This document shows, piece by piece, positions 26,969 to 33,553 of a stretch of DNA of 64,000 nt. Origin of the DNA: an uncultured Porphyromonadaceae bacterium. Its GTDB lineage: Bacteria > Bacteroidota > Bacteroidia > Bacteroidales > Muribaculaceae. Both the position numbers and the translations under genes were made by a program. Position 1 is the first letter of the stretch; every line of letters begins with the position of its first letter. Under the pieces are notes generated by a model. It saw only the letters and a list, made by a program, of their open reading frames with translations. It made no database searches and had not been told where the DNA came from. The stretch lies in contig CAMKOE010000002.1 in the NCBI GenBank assembly GCA_946414395.1, positions 62,001-126,000 of the forward strand. The letters are read 5' to 3'.

Positions 26969-26976
26969 TATCTTTG
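26969..26976 (+). promoter_or_regulatory. -7 element TATCTTTG for the Ser/Thr kinase gene
   Basis: It is an exact TAnnTTTG match 31 bases before the kinase start codon, and it supports the short start rather than the much longer open frame. Confidence 0.7.
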
Positions 26977-27006
26977 CATTGTGTTAAAAACTATACCATT
27001 GCGACA

Positions 27007-28458
27007 ATGACAACCGACTCGGGATGGGACAACGAGATGAAAACGGTTGATGTGGGTTACAACTTTACCGACATCACACCGCTGGGTGGGCACCAGCATG
27101 GCTACTGCGATGTGTACCGTGCCCGCCGTTACGGCAAGTGGCATGTCCTGAAGGCCTTGAAGCCGCAATACCGCGACACTCCCGCCTGCCAGGCCATGCT
27201 GCACAAGGAGTTTGACATCGGTTTCCAGTTGTCTCATCCTGGCATCGCCAGCACGCTGGGGCTGGAGCATGTCGATTCCCTGGGTGAATGCATTATCGAG
27301 GAATGGGTGGACGGCGTGAGGCTGGACGAGTTGATCGCTCGTGACGATTTCACCGCCGCCAAGGCGCGAGACATTATCAAGCAATTGTGCGAAGTGTTGA
27401 AATACATCCACACCCGTCAGGTGACTCACCGCGACCTCAAGCCCAGCAACATCCTCATCACGGCCGACGGCAACAGGGTAAAGGTGATTGACTTCGGCGT
27501 GAGCGACACCGCCAGCCACGCCATCTTTAAGGGGCCTGCCGGCACTCTGGACTATACCGCGCCCGAATTGCTGGCTGGCGAAGCGGCCGACTCGCGTGCC
27601 GACCTCTACTCCCTGGGCATCATCATCAACCTGATGAACAACGCCTTGCCTCGTGTTGATCGGCAGTTATCCAAGATTGCCCAATGGTGCAGTCAAGCCA
27701 ATCGAGACCAGCGCCCAGCAGATGCCAGCAAGGTGCTGGACGCACTCCAGCGCCCCACTAAGTCGGTCCGCTATCTTTTCATTGCCACCGCCACATTAGC
27801 CACCTTGCTGATAGCCACAGCCATAGCGATGGTCATCAAGTTTGGCCTACCTTGGCAACAGGTTCCTGCCGAAGTGCCCGCCAACGACACCACAGCACGG
27901 GTGGCAACCGCCACAGTTGACACCACTGTGGCCAATACCACCCGTGCTGATGCAGATGTCAGCACAACCGATGCCACCAACGACGCAGCAGGAACTGTCG
28001 CTCAACCTCAGTCTGTCCAGCCACCTCAGACGGCCCCGCCGGCCCAATCAGCCCAACCGCCTGCCCAAGAAGAATCCCCCGACAAGTTGCCGCCCTTAGT
28101 GCGCCAGAAATTCCTTGCCAAGGCCGCCAGCGTGGGGATGCTCGGGGCCATTAACGCCAAGGGGAGTCTTGACGAGACTCTCAGACTTCAAGGTAAGGAA
28201 GCCTTTGACCGCTATATTACCGAGTTTTTGAAAGAAAGAATCGAGGGCGAACTCGTTTATGAGGCTAACAACATGTTCATCAATGATCTGGGACATAACA
28301 AGGCCATGCGTGAGTTCCTGCTCACACCCGAGGGGCACCGCATGTTGAGCGCAGGGCGCAAGGTGGCCTTTGAGTATGCTCAAGACAGGCTACATCAACT
28401 TTACCCCGATCTGGACATCCCACCCTTCACCTTCAACAAAACCGAATGGTTCGATTAA
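27007..28458 (+). CDS. Membrane-anchored Ser/Thr protein kinase
   Basis: The 483-residue protein has a complete eukaryotic-type kinase domain (residues about 20-250). It shows a glycine-poor P-loop GGHQHGYCDVYRA, the ATP lysine in VLKALKP, the catalytic HRDLKPSN (Asp143), IDFG (162-164) and APE near 186. One transmembrane helix follows (about 256-278), then a Thr/Ala/Pro/Gln-rich linker (about 285-365) and a C-terminal helical region of unknown fold on the other side of the membrane. The ATG follows a matching promoter. It faces the DUF697/ACP cluster and is the likely signalling partner, though this is inferred from position only. Confidence 0.9.
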   Translation: MTTDSGWDNEMKTVDVGYNFTDITPLGGHQHGYCDVYRARRYGKWHVLKALKPQYRDTPACQAMLHKEFDIGFQLSHPGIASTLGLEHVDSLGECIIEEWVDGVRLDELIARDDFTAAKARDIIKQLCEVLKYIHTRQVTHRDLKPSNILITADGNRVKVIDFGVSDTASHAIFKGPAGTLDYTAPELLAGEAADSRADLYSLGIIINLMNNALPRVDRQLSKIAQWCSQANRDQRPADASKVLDALQRPTKSVRYLFIATATLATLLIATAIAMVIKFGLPWQQVPAEVPANDTTARVATATVDTTVANTTRADADVSTTDATNDAAGTVAQPQSVQPPQTAPPAQSAQPPAQEESPDKLPPLVRQKFLAKAASVGMLGAINAKGSLDETLRLQGKEAFDRYITEFLKERIEGELVYEANNMFINDLGHNKAMREFLLTPEGHRMLSAGRKVAFEYAQDRLHQLYPDLDIPPFTFNKTEWFD

Positions 28459-28468
28459 CGCCCCAAAA

Positions 28469-28489
28469 AATCAAGCCATTGACTTGATT
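28469..28489. terminator. Weak hairpin between convergent kinase and ACP-fusion genes
   Basis: AATCAAG (28469-28475) pairs with CTTGATT (28483-28489). A run of A precedes it, giving T on the minus strand, so it would suit the ACP-fusion gene best. The 7-base-pair stem is weak. Confidence 0.4.
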
Positions 28490-28506
28490 ATCGCTAACAA
28501 TCCCGC

Positions 28507-29307
28507 TTAGGATGTATAGACGTCAACTAACCTAATGGCTTCTTGAACGGTAGAGATACTTTCAGCAACGTCGTCAGGAATCTCTATGCCAAAATGGCTC
28601 TCAAACCGCATTACCAATTCAACCAAGTCAAGGCTATCAGCGCCCAAGTCTTCAATAAATCTTTTCTCAGGCCTCACATTACTGATGCTAACACCCAATG
28701 TATCAGCAATAATACGTCTGGCTACTTCAGCATTACTGCTACTGCCGGATGAAGAACCGCTCAGAGTGCGACTGGGAGAGCCGCCCGACATAACCGCTTT
28801 GAAGCCATCCTCGGTAACGTCGCCATAATCCAAGACTTGCTTCAATATAGAGAGATAACTATAGGCTGCTGTATAAAGTGCAGTTCTGTTAATGGCGGGA
28901 CCTGCAACGGCACCAGCGACTTGACCAATGACAGGTATTTTATTCACAACAGCAGTTGCGGCAAATGCAAGTCCATTAGAGGCCAAGTTCCCGACAATTC
29001 CACTAGCCACACTCTTCAAGAAATTATCAGAGAATGACACACCTATCACCTTGTTGATGTCATAATACATCTTCCAGGTCGATGCTATGATGGCTCCACC
29101 CGATGCCAGTTCACCACCCGGGATAGCGCTGGCCACGCCAGCCCAACTAACCACCGTGGCATGGCTCTTGACCTTGTCGATAATTTCCTGTGCCAGGAAA
29201 TTAGATGCTTGATCATCTACATACCCTCTTGATTTCTTGAGAACCGGATGATTTTTCTTATAGAGCAAATCACCGATCTCGTATGCTATATTTTCAAATA
29301 GTTGCAT
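28507..29307 (-). CDS. DUF697-like hydrophobic domain fused to an acyl carrier protein
   Basis: The 266-residue protein combines two parts not usually joined. The N-terminal 175 residues resemble the YcjF/DUF697 type: a helical region, then hydrophobic glycine/alanine-rich segments with [10 protein letters not shown] and [15 protein letters not shown]. After a Ser/Gly linker (about 176-192), residues 193-266 are an acyl carrier protein with [11 protein letters not shown], where Ser225 is the expected phosphopantetheine site, and FGIEIPDD. The N-terminal part is clearly paralogous to the DUF697-like gene two positions upstream. It lacks the GTPase that usually accompanies DUF697. The role is unknown; an acyl group carried near a membrane is one possibility. 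Confidence 0.82.
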   Translation of the reverse strand: MQLFENIAYEIGDLLYKKNHPVLKKSRGYVDDQASNFLAQEIIDKVKSHATVVSWAGVASAIPGGELASGGAIIASTWKMYYDINKVIGVSFSDNFLKSVASGIVGNLASNGLAFAATAVVNKIPVIGQVAGAVAGPAINRTALYTAAYSYLSILKQVLDYGDVTEDGFKAVMSGGSPSRTLSGSSSGSSSNAEVARRIIADTLGVSISNVRPEKRFIEDLGADSLDLVELVMRFESHFGIEIPDDVAESISTVQEAIRLVDVYTS

Positions 29308-29373
29308 TCTGTGTCAGTTTTTACAATTGATCGATTTTAAAACATTTTTCCATGAAGGTAGAACACAGTCTAA

Positions 29374-29411
29374 TCGGTGGTGGAGTGTGATATTGAACAT
29401 TCCACCACCGA
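29374..29411. promoter_or_regulatory. Perfect hairpin in the 157-base gap of the cluster
   Basis: TCGGTGGTGGA (29374-29384) pairs perfectly over 11 bases with TCCACCACCGA (29401-29411). Flanking AACACAG (from 29362) and CTGTTGTGTT (to about 29432) can extend it. No strong T-run follows, so it could be a transcript-processing or regulatory structure rather than a simple terminator. Confidence 0.55.
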
Positions 29412-29464
29412 GAACTCCGAACACTGTTGTGTTTAAGATCAGTAGTGTTGGGAAAAAAGTCGCA

Positions 29465-29689
29465 CTACCATGTGTGCCCACATTTATTGCAATGATATTC
29501 AGGTTCTTCTCCAGCAGAGCCTAGCAAAGCGCCAATGCCAGCACCGATTGCAGCACCAATTGGCCCGCCTAGGGCCATTCCTGCTGCCGCACCACCCCAA
29601 GCGCCATGGGCCTTGTGGGAACCACCTTTTGATGAAAATAACCTTGATGAATCTACATCAGAGGAACCACATTTTGGACAAGTTGCCAT
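29465..29689 (-). CDS. Small double zinc-ribbon, glycine-zipper membrane protein
   Basis: The 74-residue protein has CPKC at residues 4-7 and CNKC at 67-70, enough to build one zinc ribbon by bringing both ends together. Between them is a glycine/alanine-rich stretch (about 29-58, GMALGGPIGAAIGAGIGALLG) of the glycine-zipper type found in membrane-inserting helices. The tail ends CGHTW. I do not know a named family. It lies between the two DUF697-like genes on the same strand, 50 bases after the first, so it is probably part of the same transcript. Confidence 0.75.
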   Translation of the reverse strand: MATCPKCGSSDVDSSRLFSSKGGSHKAHGAWGGAAAGMALGGPIGAAIGAGIGALLGSAGEEPEYHCNKCGHTW

Positions 29690-29739
29690 AATTATAAGAT
29701 TTTAAAGATGTTAATAATTAAAGAGTATTATATAGATGA

Positions 29740-30285
29740 TTAGTAGTCCTTTTTGGCCTGATCAATGAAGCGCTTGATGAATCCTTTATCACCCAGCACT
29801 TGGTCTATTGCGGCCTTGAGGTCAGAGCCCGTGATGCTTGTCCCGCCACTGCGACCTGCGGCAAAAGACAGCGCTTTCAGGTAAACATATCCTGAAGCCA
29901 ATGTCAAAGCATATTGGGCGGCACTCATGACAACAGCGCCACCTATTGAGCCGATGACGGGAATGAATTTCAGTGCGCTAGCCACACCCGAGATGGCAAT
30001 ATACCCCGCGAGATTGGTCGCTACACCAGAGCCGATCGACTTGATGATATTCTCGGCAAAGGGGAGATTGATCTTGTTATTGATGCGGATATACATTCCC
30101 CAGATGCTTGCCGCTCCTGCTGCAAGATCGGCCCCTGGAACTGGTATCCACGACGAGGCCACGGCAAGTTTGCTATGAGTCTTGACCACATCGACTATCT
30201 CCTTGGGCAGCAGGTTGTCGGCCTGTTTATCAAGTTGCTCCACAACTTCCTTGGCGACGTGGAGTAATTCGTGATCTATATTCAT
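29740..30285 (-). CDS. Stand-alone DUF697-like membrane protein
   Basis: The 181-residue protein matches the DUF697/YcjF-type pattern. It has LPKEIVDVVKTHSKLAVA, then the WIPVPGADLAAG phrase (compare PIPGADL of DUF697), a hydrophobic helix pair, and LKFIPVIGSIGGAVVMSAAQY. DUF697 normally follows a dynamin- or Era-like GTPase domain; here the GTPase is missing. Its first 140 residues align with the N-terminal half of the ACP fusion, so the two are paralogues. A lysine-rich tail ends the protein. Gap to the upstream 73-residue gene is 11 bases. Confidence 0.78.
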   Translation of the reverse strand: MNIDHELLHVAKEVVEQLDKQADNLLPKEIVDVVKTHSKLAVASSWIPVPGADLAAGAASIWGMYIRINNKINLPFAENIIKSIGSGVATNLAGYIAISGVASALKFIPVIGSIGGAVVMSAAQYALTLASGYVYLKALSFAAGRSGGTSITGSDLKAAIDQVLGDKGFIKRFIDQAKKDY

Positions 30286-30296
30286 AATTAATGATT

Positions 30297-30518
30297 TCAG
30301 TTGATTCGTTCCACGTCGAGGTAAGCCATGTTGAGGGCGCCGGCGCGGCGGATGTCGATACCGTAGATGCGCATGAAGGCGTCGGCAACGGGTTGGCCAC
30401 CGTTAGTTAACACAGGGTTGCTCATCGATTGGGTAACCACTTCGACAGACATGCCGGGCTCGATGCGTATGCCGTTGGCATTCTTCATTTGCTTGGTTGT
30501 GATGATAAATCTTGGCAT
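30297..30518 (-). CDS. Short conserved protein, possible DUF6140 family
   Basis: This 73-residue protein starts PRFIITTKQMKNANGIRIEPGMSVEVV, a small beta-rich module, and continues to a MRIYGIDIRRAG segment. I recall similar short proteins labelled DUF6140 in Bacteroides, but I am not certain. It is the first gene of the four-gene minus-strand run, close to a matching promoter. I chose the internal ATG because 27 upstream codons would cover that promoter's leader. Function is unknown. Confidence 0.7.
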   Translation of the reverse strand: MPRFIITTKQMKNANGIRIEPGMSVEVVTQSMSNPVLTNGGQPVADAFMRIYGIDIRRAGALNMAYLDVERIN

Positions 30519-30564
30519 AGTCAGTAATAATTTAATTGTATAAGGCTTTAAGAATATTTGGTTG

Positions 30565-30572
30565 CAAATATA
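30565..30572 (-). promoter_or_regulatory. -7 element TATATTTG for the DUF697/ACP gene run
   Basis: It is an exact TAnnTTTG match on the minus strand, 47 bases before the first gene of the run. The divergent promoter of the DNA-binding-like gene lies about 90 bases away. Confidence 0.6.
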
Positions 30573-30659
30573 GACGTTTGACATGGTAAAATATGGCATT
30601 GTGTTGGTTCAAGTTGGTTCACGGAATGCAAGAATAATAAAAGAATTTAAATAATGTTG

Positions 30660-30667
30660 TAAATTTG
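30660..30667 (+). promoter_or_regulatory. -7 element TAAATTTG immediately before a start codon
   Basis: Only six bases separate this exact TAnnTTTG match from the ATG of the next gene. If the promoter is used, transcription would begin at or very near the start codon, giving a leaderless message. Confidence 0.6.
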
Positions 30668-30673
30668 CGCCCA

Positions 30674-31246
30674 ATGAATATTACCGACCACGAAATAAAA
30701 GATTTGATAAAGATGGTGGAGACTAAACTGGGCAGGCCACTTGCAGCGCCTGTGGATTTTAGTCTCCTGTCACTCGAGATAGAAAAGACGCTTAACGAGA
30801 CAATCAGCATATCAACCATCAAGCGACTGGTGGGCTATGTCAACGATGAGCACAGGCCCAGCGTCACGACATTGAATCTGCTGTCACGATATGTGGGTTT
30901 CAAGAACTGGCAAACCCTGCAACTTCATCTTGATGACACGACATCGGGGTCACTCAGTGAGGATATCATTCAGTCCAGCAGTCTGGCTGTCGGTGATGAG
31001 TTGGAAATGGAATGGCTGCCCGACCGTTATTGCCATGTCAGATTCGTGGGTAATAACCGGTTTGAAGTGATTGATGTGAGGGGCAGCAAGCACCTGCAAG
31101 TAGGTGACACGTTCGAGACGCTTGTCCTGTGCCTTGGACAGCCGGTCATGGGGACCAACCACATTCACGGCGATGAGCGACGCCCCATCTACATCATCGG
31201 GCGCCGTCACGGCCTGTCGGCCCTAAGGAAAATCAAAGAAACATAA
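30674..31246 (+). CDS. DNA-binding-like regulator of unknown target
   Basis: The 190-residue protein has an N-terminal helical module (residues about 5-85) with the pattern ISISTIKRLVGYV ... PSVTTLNLLSRYVGFKNWQTLQ. This resembles a small helix-turn-helix-like domain seen at the start of many Bacteroidota proteins. The C-terminal half is beta-rich with DRYCHVRFVGNNRFEVID and may bind a ligand. It is divergent from the DUF697/ACP run and convergent with suhB, so it is a candidate regulator of the cluster. That is inferred from position. The ATG is preferred over a TTG three codons earlier. Confidence 0.75.
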   Translation: MNITDHEIKDLIKMVETKLGRPLAAPVDFSLLSLEIEKTLNETISISTIKRLVGYVNDEHRPSVTTLNLLSRYVGFKNWQTLQLHLDDTTSGSLSEDIIQSSSLAVGDELEMEWLPDRYCHVRFVGNNRFEVIDVRGSKHLQVGDTFETLVLCLGQPVMGTNHIHGDERRPIYIIGRRHGLSALRKIKET

Positions 31247-31256
31247 TTCACCCCTC

Positions 31257-32057
31257 TCACTCGACCATGGCGAGCAAGTCGCCGGCAATGCCGGGGCAGG
31301 CTGCCAGGATGCAGATGCCGTGGTCGTTGCGGTAGCGCTTGACGATGGCCCCGGCCTCAAGGGCAATGAGTTCGCCCGCACAGGCATCCCACTCCTTGAG
31401 ATTCAACTCCCAGTAACCATCCAGCCATCCGGCGGCGACATAGCACAGGTCCATCGCTGCCGAGCCGAGGCGGCGGATTCCCCTCACGCGCGGCATGACC
31501 TGGGCAAAACGGTCCAGGTTGTTGTCGGGATTGGTGGCCTTGTCATAGGGGAAACCTGTCGAGATGACAGAGCGCTGCAACTCGGTCGTGGATTTCGCCT
31601 CCAGCCGCCCGTAGGGGCCTACTGCGCCCTTGCCCTTGACGGCACAAAATTCCTCACCGAGTGTGGGGGCATAGACATATCCCATGTGTGTAACGCCATC
31701 GACCTTGAGCCCGATGGAGATGCAGTAGCAGGCCAAGCCTGCACTGTAATTGACCGTCCCGTCCAGCGGATCGATGACCCACTGATAACGGGCCTGGCGG
31801 TGGTCGTCGCCGCTCTCCTCGCTCAGGATCGCATGATCGGGGTATCGGGAGTGCAGCATGTCGATAATGACGCATTCGCTGCCCTTGTCGGCCTCGGTCA
31901 CAATATCATAGGCGCTACCCTTATCCTCGATATTCAAGTCACGGCGGCGGAAGTAGGCTCTCAATACCTCGCCCGCCTCATGGCCCATCTCCCGTGCACA
32001 CTCCAGCCAATCCTTTTCCTGGCTGGTCAACGGCTCTCTAAACATGTTTTTCATCAT
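31257..32057 (-). CDS. suhB: Inositol-1-monophosphatase family phosphatase
   Basis: Magnesium-dependent phosphatases of this family hydrolyse inositol or other sugar phosphates. The 266-residue protein shows the metal-binding glutamate in ILSEESGD, the DPLDGTVNY signature, and the late WDACAGELI segment in which the aspartate is a third metal ligand. The family member here could equally dephosphorylate another substrate, such as 3'-phosphoadenosine phosphate or a sugar phosphate, so the gene symbol is only a family label. It ends 10 bases from the convergent regulator gene. Confidence 0.9.
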   Translation of the reverse strand: MMKNMFREPLTSQEKDWLECAREMGHEAGEVLRAYFRRRDLNIEDKGSAYDIVTEADKGSECVIIDMLHSRYPDHAILSEESGDDHRQARYQWVIDPLDGTVNYSAGLACYCISIGLKVDGVTHMGYVYAPTLGEEFCAVKGKGAVGPYGRLEAKSTTELQRSVISTGFPYDKATNPDNNLDRFAQVMPRVRGIRRLGSAAMDLCYVAAGWLDGYWELNLKEWDACAGELIALEAGAIVKRYRNDHGICILAACPGIAGDLLAMVE

Positions 32058-32103
32058 CGTTTTACCTCCTTATCATTTTAATGAAACCTTGAAACAATCT
32101 GCC

Positions 32104-32133
32104 AAAAAAAGGGGGCGATTACCACGCCCCCCC
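32104..32133 (-). terminator. Terminator after the Lrp-type regulator
   Basis: On the minus strand GGGGGCG pairs with CGCCCCC around a short loop and is followed by seven T, a textbook rho-independent terminator. Confidence 0.9.
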
Positions 32134-32141
32134 TGTGAAAA

Positions 32142-32615
32142 CTACTCATTTCCGTTCTCAGGCTCAATGGGTATCTGGCGCTTAAACACTTCCTTGAAAG
32201 TGATCAACGTCTCGCTGCGGCCCAAACCCATCTTCATGAAACGGTCGTGGATCACCTGCAACAGGTGGTCATTGTTCTGAGCATACAACTTGATGAACAG
32301 GTCATACTTGCCTGTTGTGAAATAGCACTCAACAACCTCGGGGACAGTTTTCAACCTGGCCACTACCTCATCAAACTTGGATGGGTCATTCAAGAAGAAA
32401 CCGATGTAGGCACAGGTCTGATAACCCACCGAAGCCGGATTAATCAATGAGATGGATCCCTTGATGACGCCCATGTTGTACAACTTCTGTATGCGCTGAT
32501 GAATGGCGGCTCCCGACACATTGCATGCCCTTGCAATCTCCAAGTAGGGCTTGCGTGCATTGAGCGAAAGCATCTTTAAAATTTTGTAGTCTAGTGAATC
32601 AAGTTTTGTTGCCAT
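32142..32615 (-). CDS. Lrp/AsnC family transcriptional regulator
   Basis: The 157-residue protein starts with the winged-helix DNA-binding region (LDSLDYKILKMLSLNARKPYLEIA and SGAAIHQRIQKLYNMGVIKG, about residues 5-55). It is followed by an RAM/ASNC ligand domain with VVECYFTTGKYDLFIKL near residues 92-108. Such proteins sense amino acids or related metabolites and bind DNA as octamers. A long leader of about 105 bases separates the gene from its promoter, leaving room for autoregulation. Which metabolite it senses cannot be told from sequence. Confidence 0.94.
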   Translation of the reverse strand: MATKLDSLDYKILKMLSLNARKPYLEIARACNVSGAAIHQRIQKLYNMGVIKGSISLINPASVGYQTCAYIGFFLNDPSKFDEVVARLKTVPEVVECYFTTGKYDLFIKLYAQNNDHLLQVIHDRFMKMGLGRSETLITFKEVFKRQIPIEPENGNE

Positions 32616-32720
32616 AAAATTATAATTTTTATTGTGTATGCCTTAAAATAAATATTTGATAGAGCACGTTTACTAATTTAAATTCAAGCAGTTTCCAGAA
32701 CAAGTGCTGCTTGAGCGCTA

Positions 32721-32728
32721 CAAAGATA
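32721..32728 (-). promoter_or_regulatory. -7 element TATCTTTG for the Lrp-type regulator
   Basis: It is an exact TAnnTTTG match on the minus strand, about 106 bases before the start codon, close to the divergent acetyltransferase gene. Confidence 0.5.
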
Positions 32729-32747
32729 CAACATATTTCTTAATATT

Positions 32748-33281
32748 TTGATAAATTATAAGAAAATTTCTACAAAATCTTCACATTTGGCATATTTTCA
32801 CAATTTATATCTTGCGAATTTCCCCGAATGTGAACGTCGGGAATGGTCATCTGTCATCAGATTGATGAGCACCGACGCCCGTTTCCATGTCACCATTGCC
32901 GACCATGACGGCCTTGACGTGGGCTTTATCTCCTACTGGACCCTCGACGGGTTCAACTACATCGAGCACCTGGCCGTGGAGGGGAGATGGCGCCGCATGG
33001 GATATGGGGCAAGCCTGGTGCGCCATGTGGCATCGCTGGGGGCTCCCCTGCTGCTCGAGGCCGAGCCACCTGTTGACGACGTGACCGTCAACCGCGTCAA
33101 GTTCTACCAGCGGTTGGGGCTGACACTGAGGGAAGACGTGGAATATGTCCAGCCGCCATACGGTCCGGGCATGCCTCCGGTCCCCTTGCGATTAATGACC
33201 TCATCCTCGATGACTCACGATGACGTCGAGCGTGCCGTCGCCACCATCAAGGCAGTCGTGTACCGACAAGCGATACCATAA
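32748..33281 (+). CDS. GNAT family N-acetyltransferase
   Basis: The 177-residue protein fits the GNAT fold. YLANFPECERREW is the early helix phrase seen in many Bacteroidota members. The acetyl-CoA binding pyrophosphate loop is GRWRRMGYGASLV (about residues 80-92), followed by LLLEAEPPVDD and FYQRLGLTLRE. The substrate is unknown. No ATG is in frame near the start, so a TTG is the best available start. It is preceded by a TATTTTG-like stretch that could also be a promoter element. It lies divergently beside the Lrp gene, suggesting Lrp may control it. Confidence 0.82.
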   Translation: MINYKKISTKSSHLAYFHNLYLANFPECERREWSSVIRLMSTDARFHVTIADHDGLDVGFISYWTLDGFNYIEHLAVEGRWRRMGYGASLVRHVASLGAPLLLEAEPPVDDVTVNRVKFYQRLGLTLREDVEYVQPPYGPGMPPVPLRLMTSSSMTHDDVERAVATIKAVVYRQAIP

Positions 33282-33290
33282 AACCCACGC

Positions 33291-33457
33291 TGTGTCATCA
33301 ATGGCGACTGGAACTATTCATCGCGCTACGCGTGAGAAATCAAAATTATAAATAAAACTGAAACAAAAAATTTATTATATTTCAATTTCTATACAAATTT
33401 TCGCTTGATTTCTCGGCCATAAGGCCGATTTAAAACAAGCGACTGAATTATGACACA
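33291..33457. repeat. 167-base inverted-ended repeat, family A, copy 1
   Basis: The element begins TGTGTCAT and ends ATGACACA. Inside are GAGAAATCAA near one side and TTGATTTCTC near the other, plus small hairpins CGCGCTACGCG and CGGCC/GGCCG. The second copy near 45744 has the same sequence in the opposite orientation with scattered differences. No open frame is present. Confidence 0.85.
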
Positions 33458-33480
33458 GCCTCAAGGGGGGGGCAAGAGAG

Positions 33481-33519
33481 AAGGGGCGGTCAACTCCCGA
33501 TGGGAGCCAGCCACCCCTT
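33481..33519. terminator. Terminator after the thioredoxin-like lipoprotein
   Basis: AAGGGGCGG (33481-33489) with CTCCC (33494-33498) pairs with GGGAG (33502-33506) and CCACCCCTT (33511-33519) in a two-part stem directly after the minus-strand stop codon. Confidence 0.7.
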
Positions 33520-33553
33520 CTTGTATTATTTAAGTCCCTGGTGTTGAGAGGGA

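Noticed and set aside
26359-27006. N-terminal extension of the Ser/Thr kinase frame across the trpS gene
   Set aside because: It is antisense to a conserved gene, and a good promoter with a matching downstream ATG marks the real start.
30674-31246. Anti-CRISPR-associated or phage repressor identity for the DNA-binding-like gene
   Set aside because: Only a weak HTH-like pattern supports it, and no phage genes are nearby.
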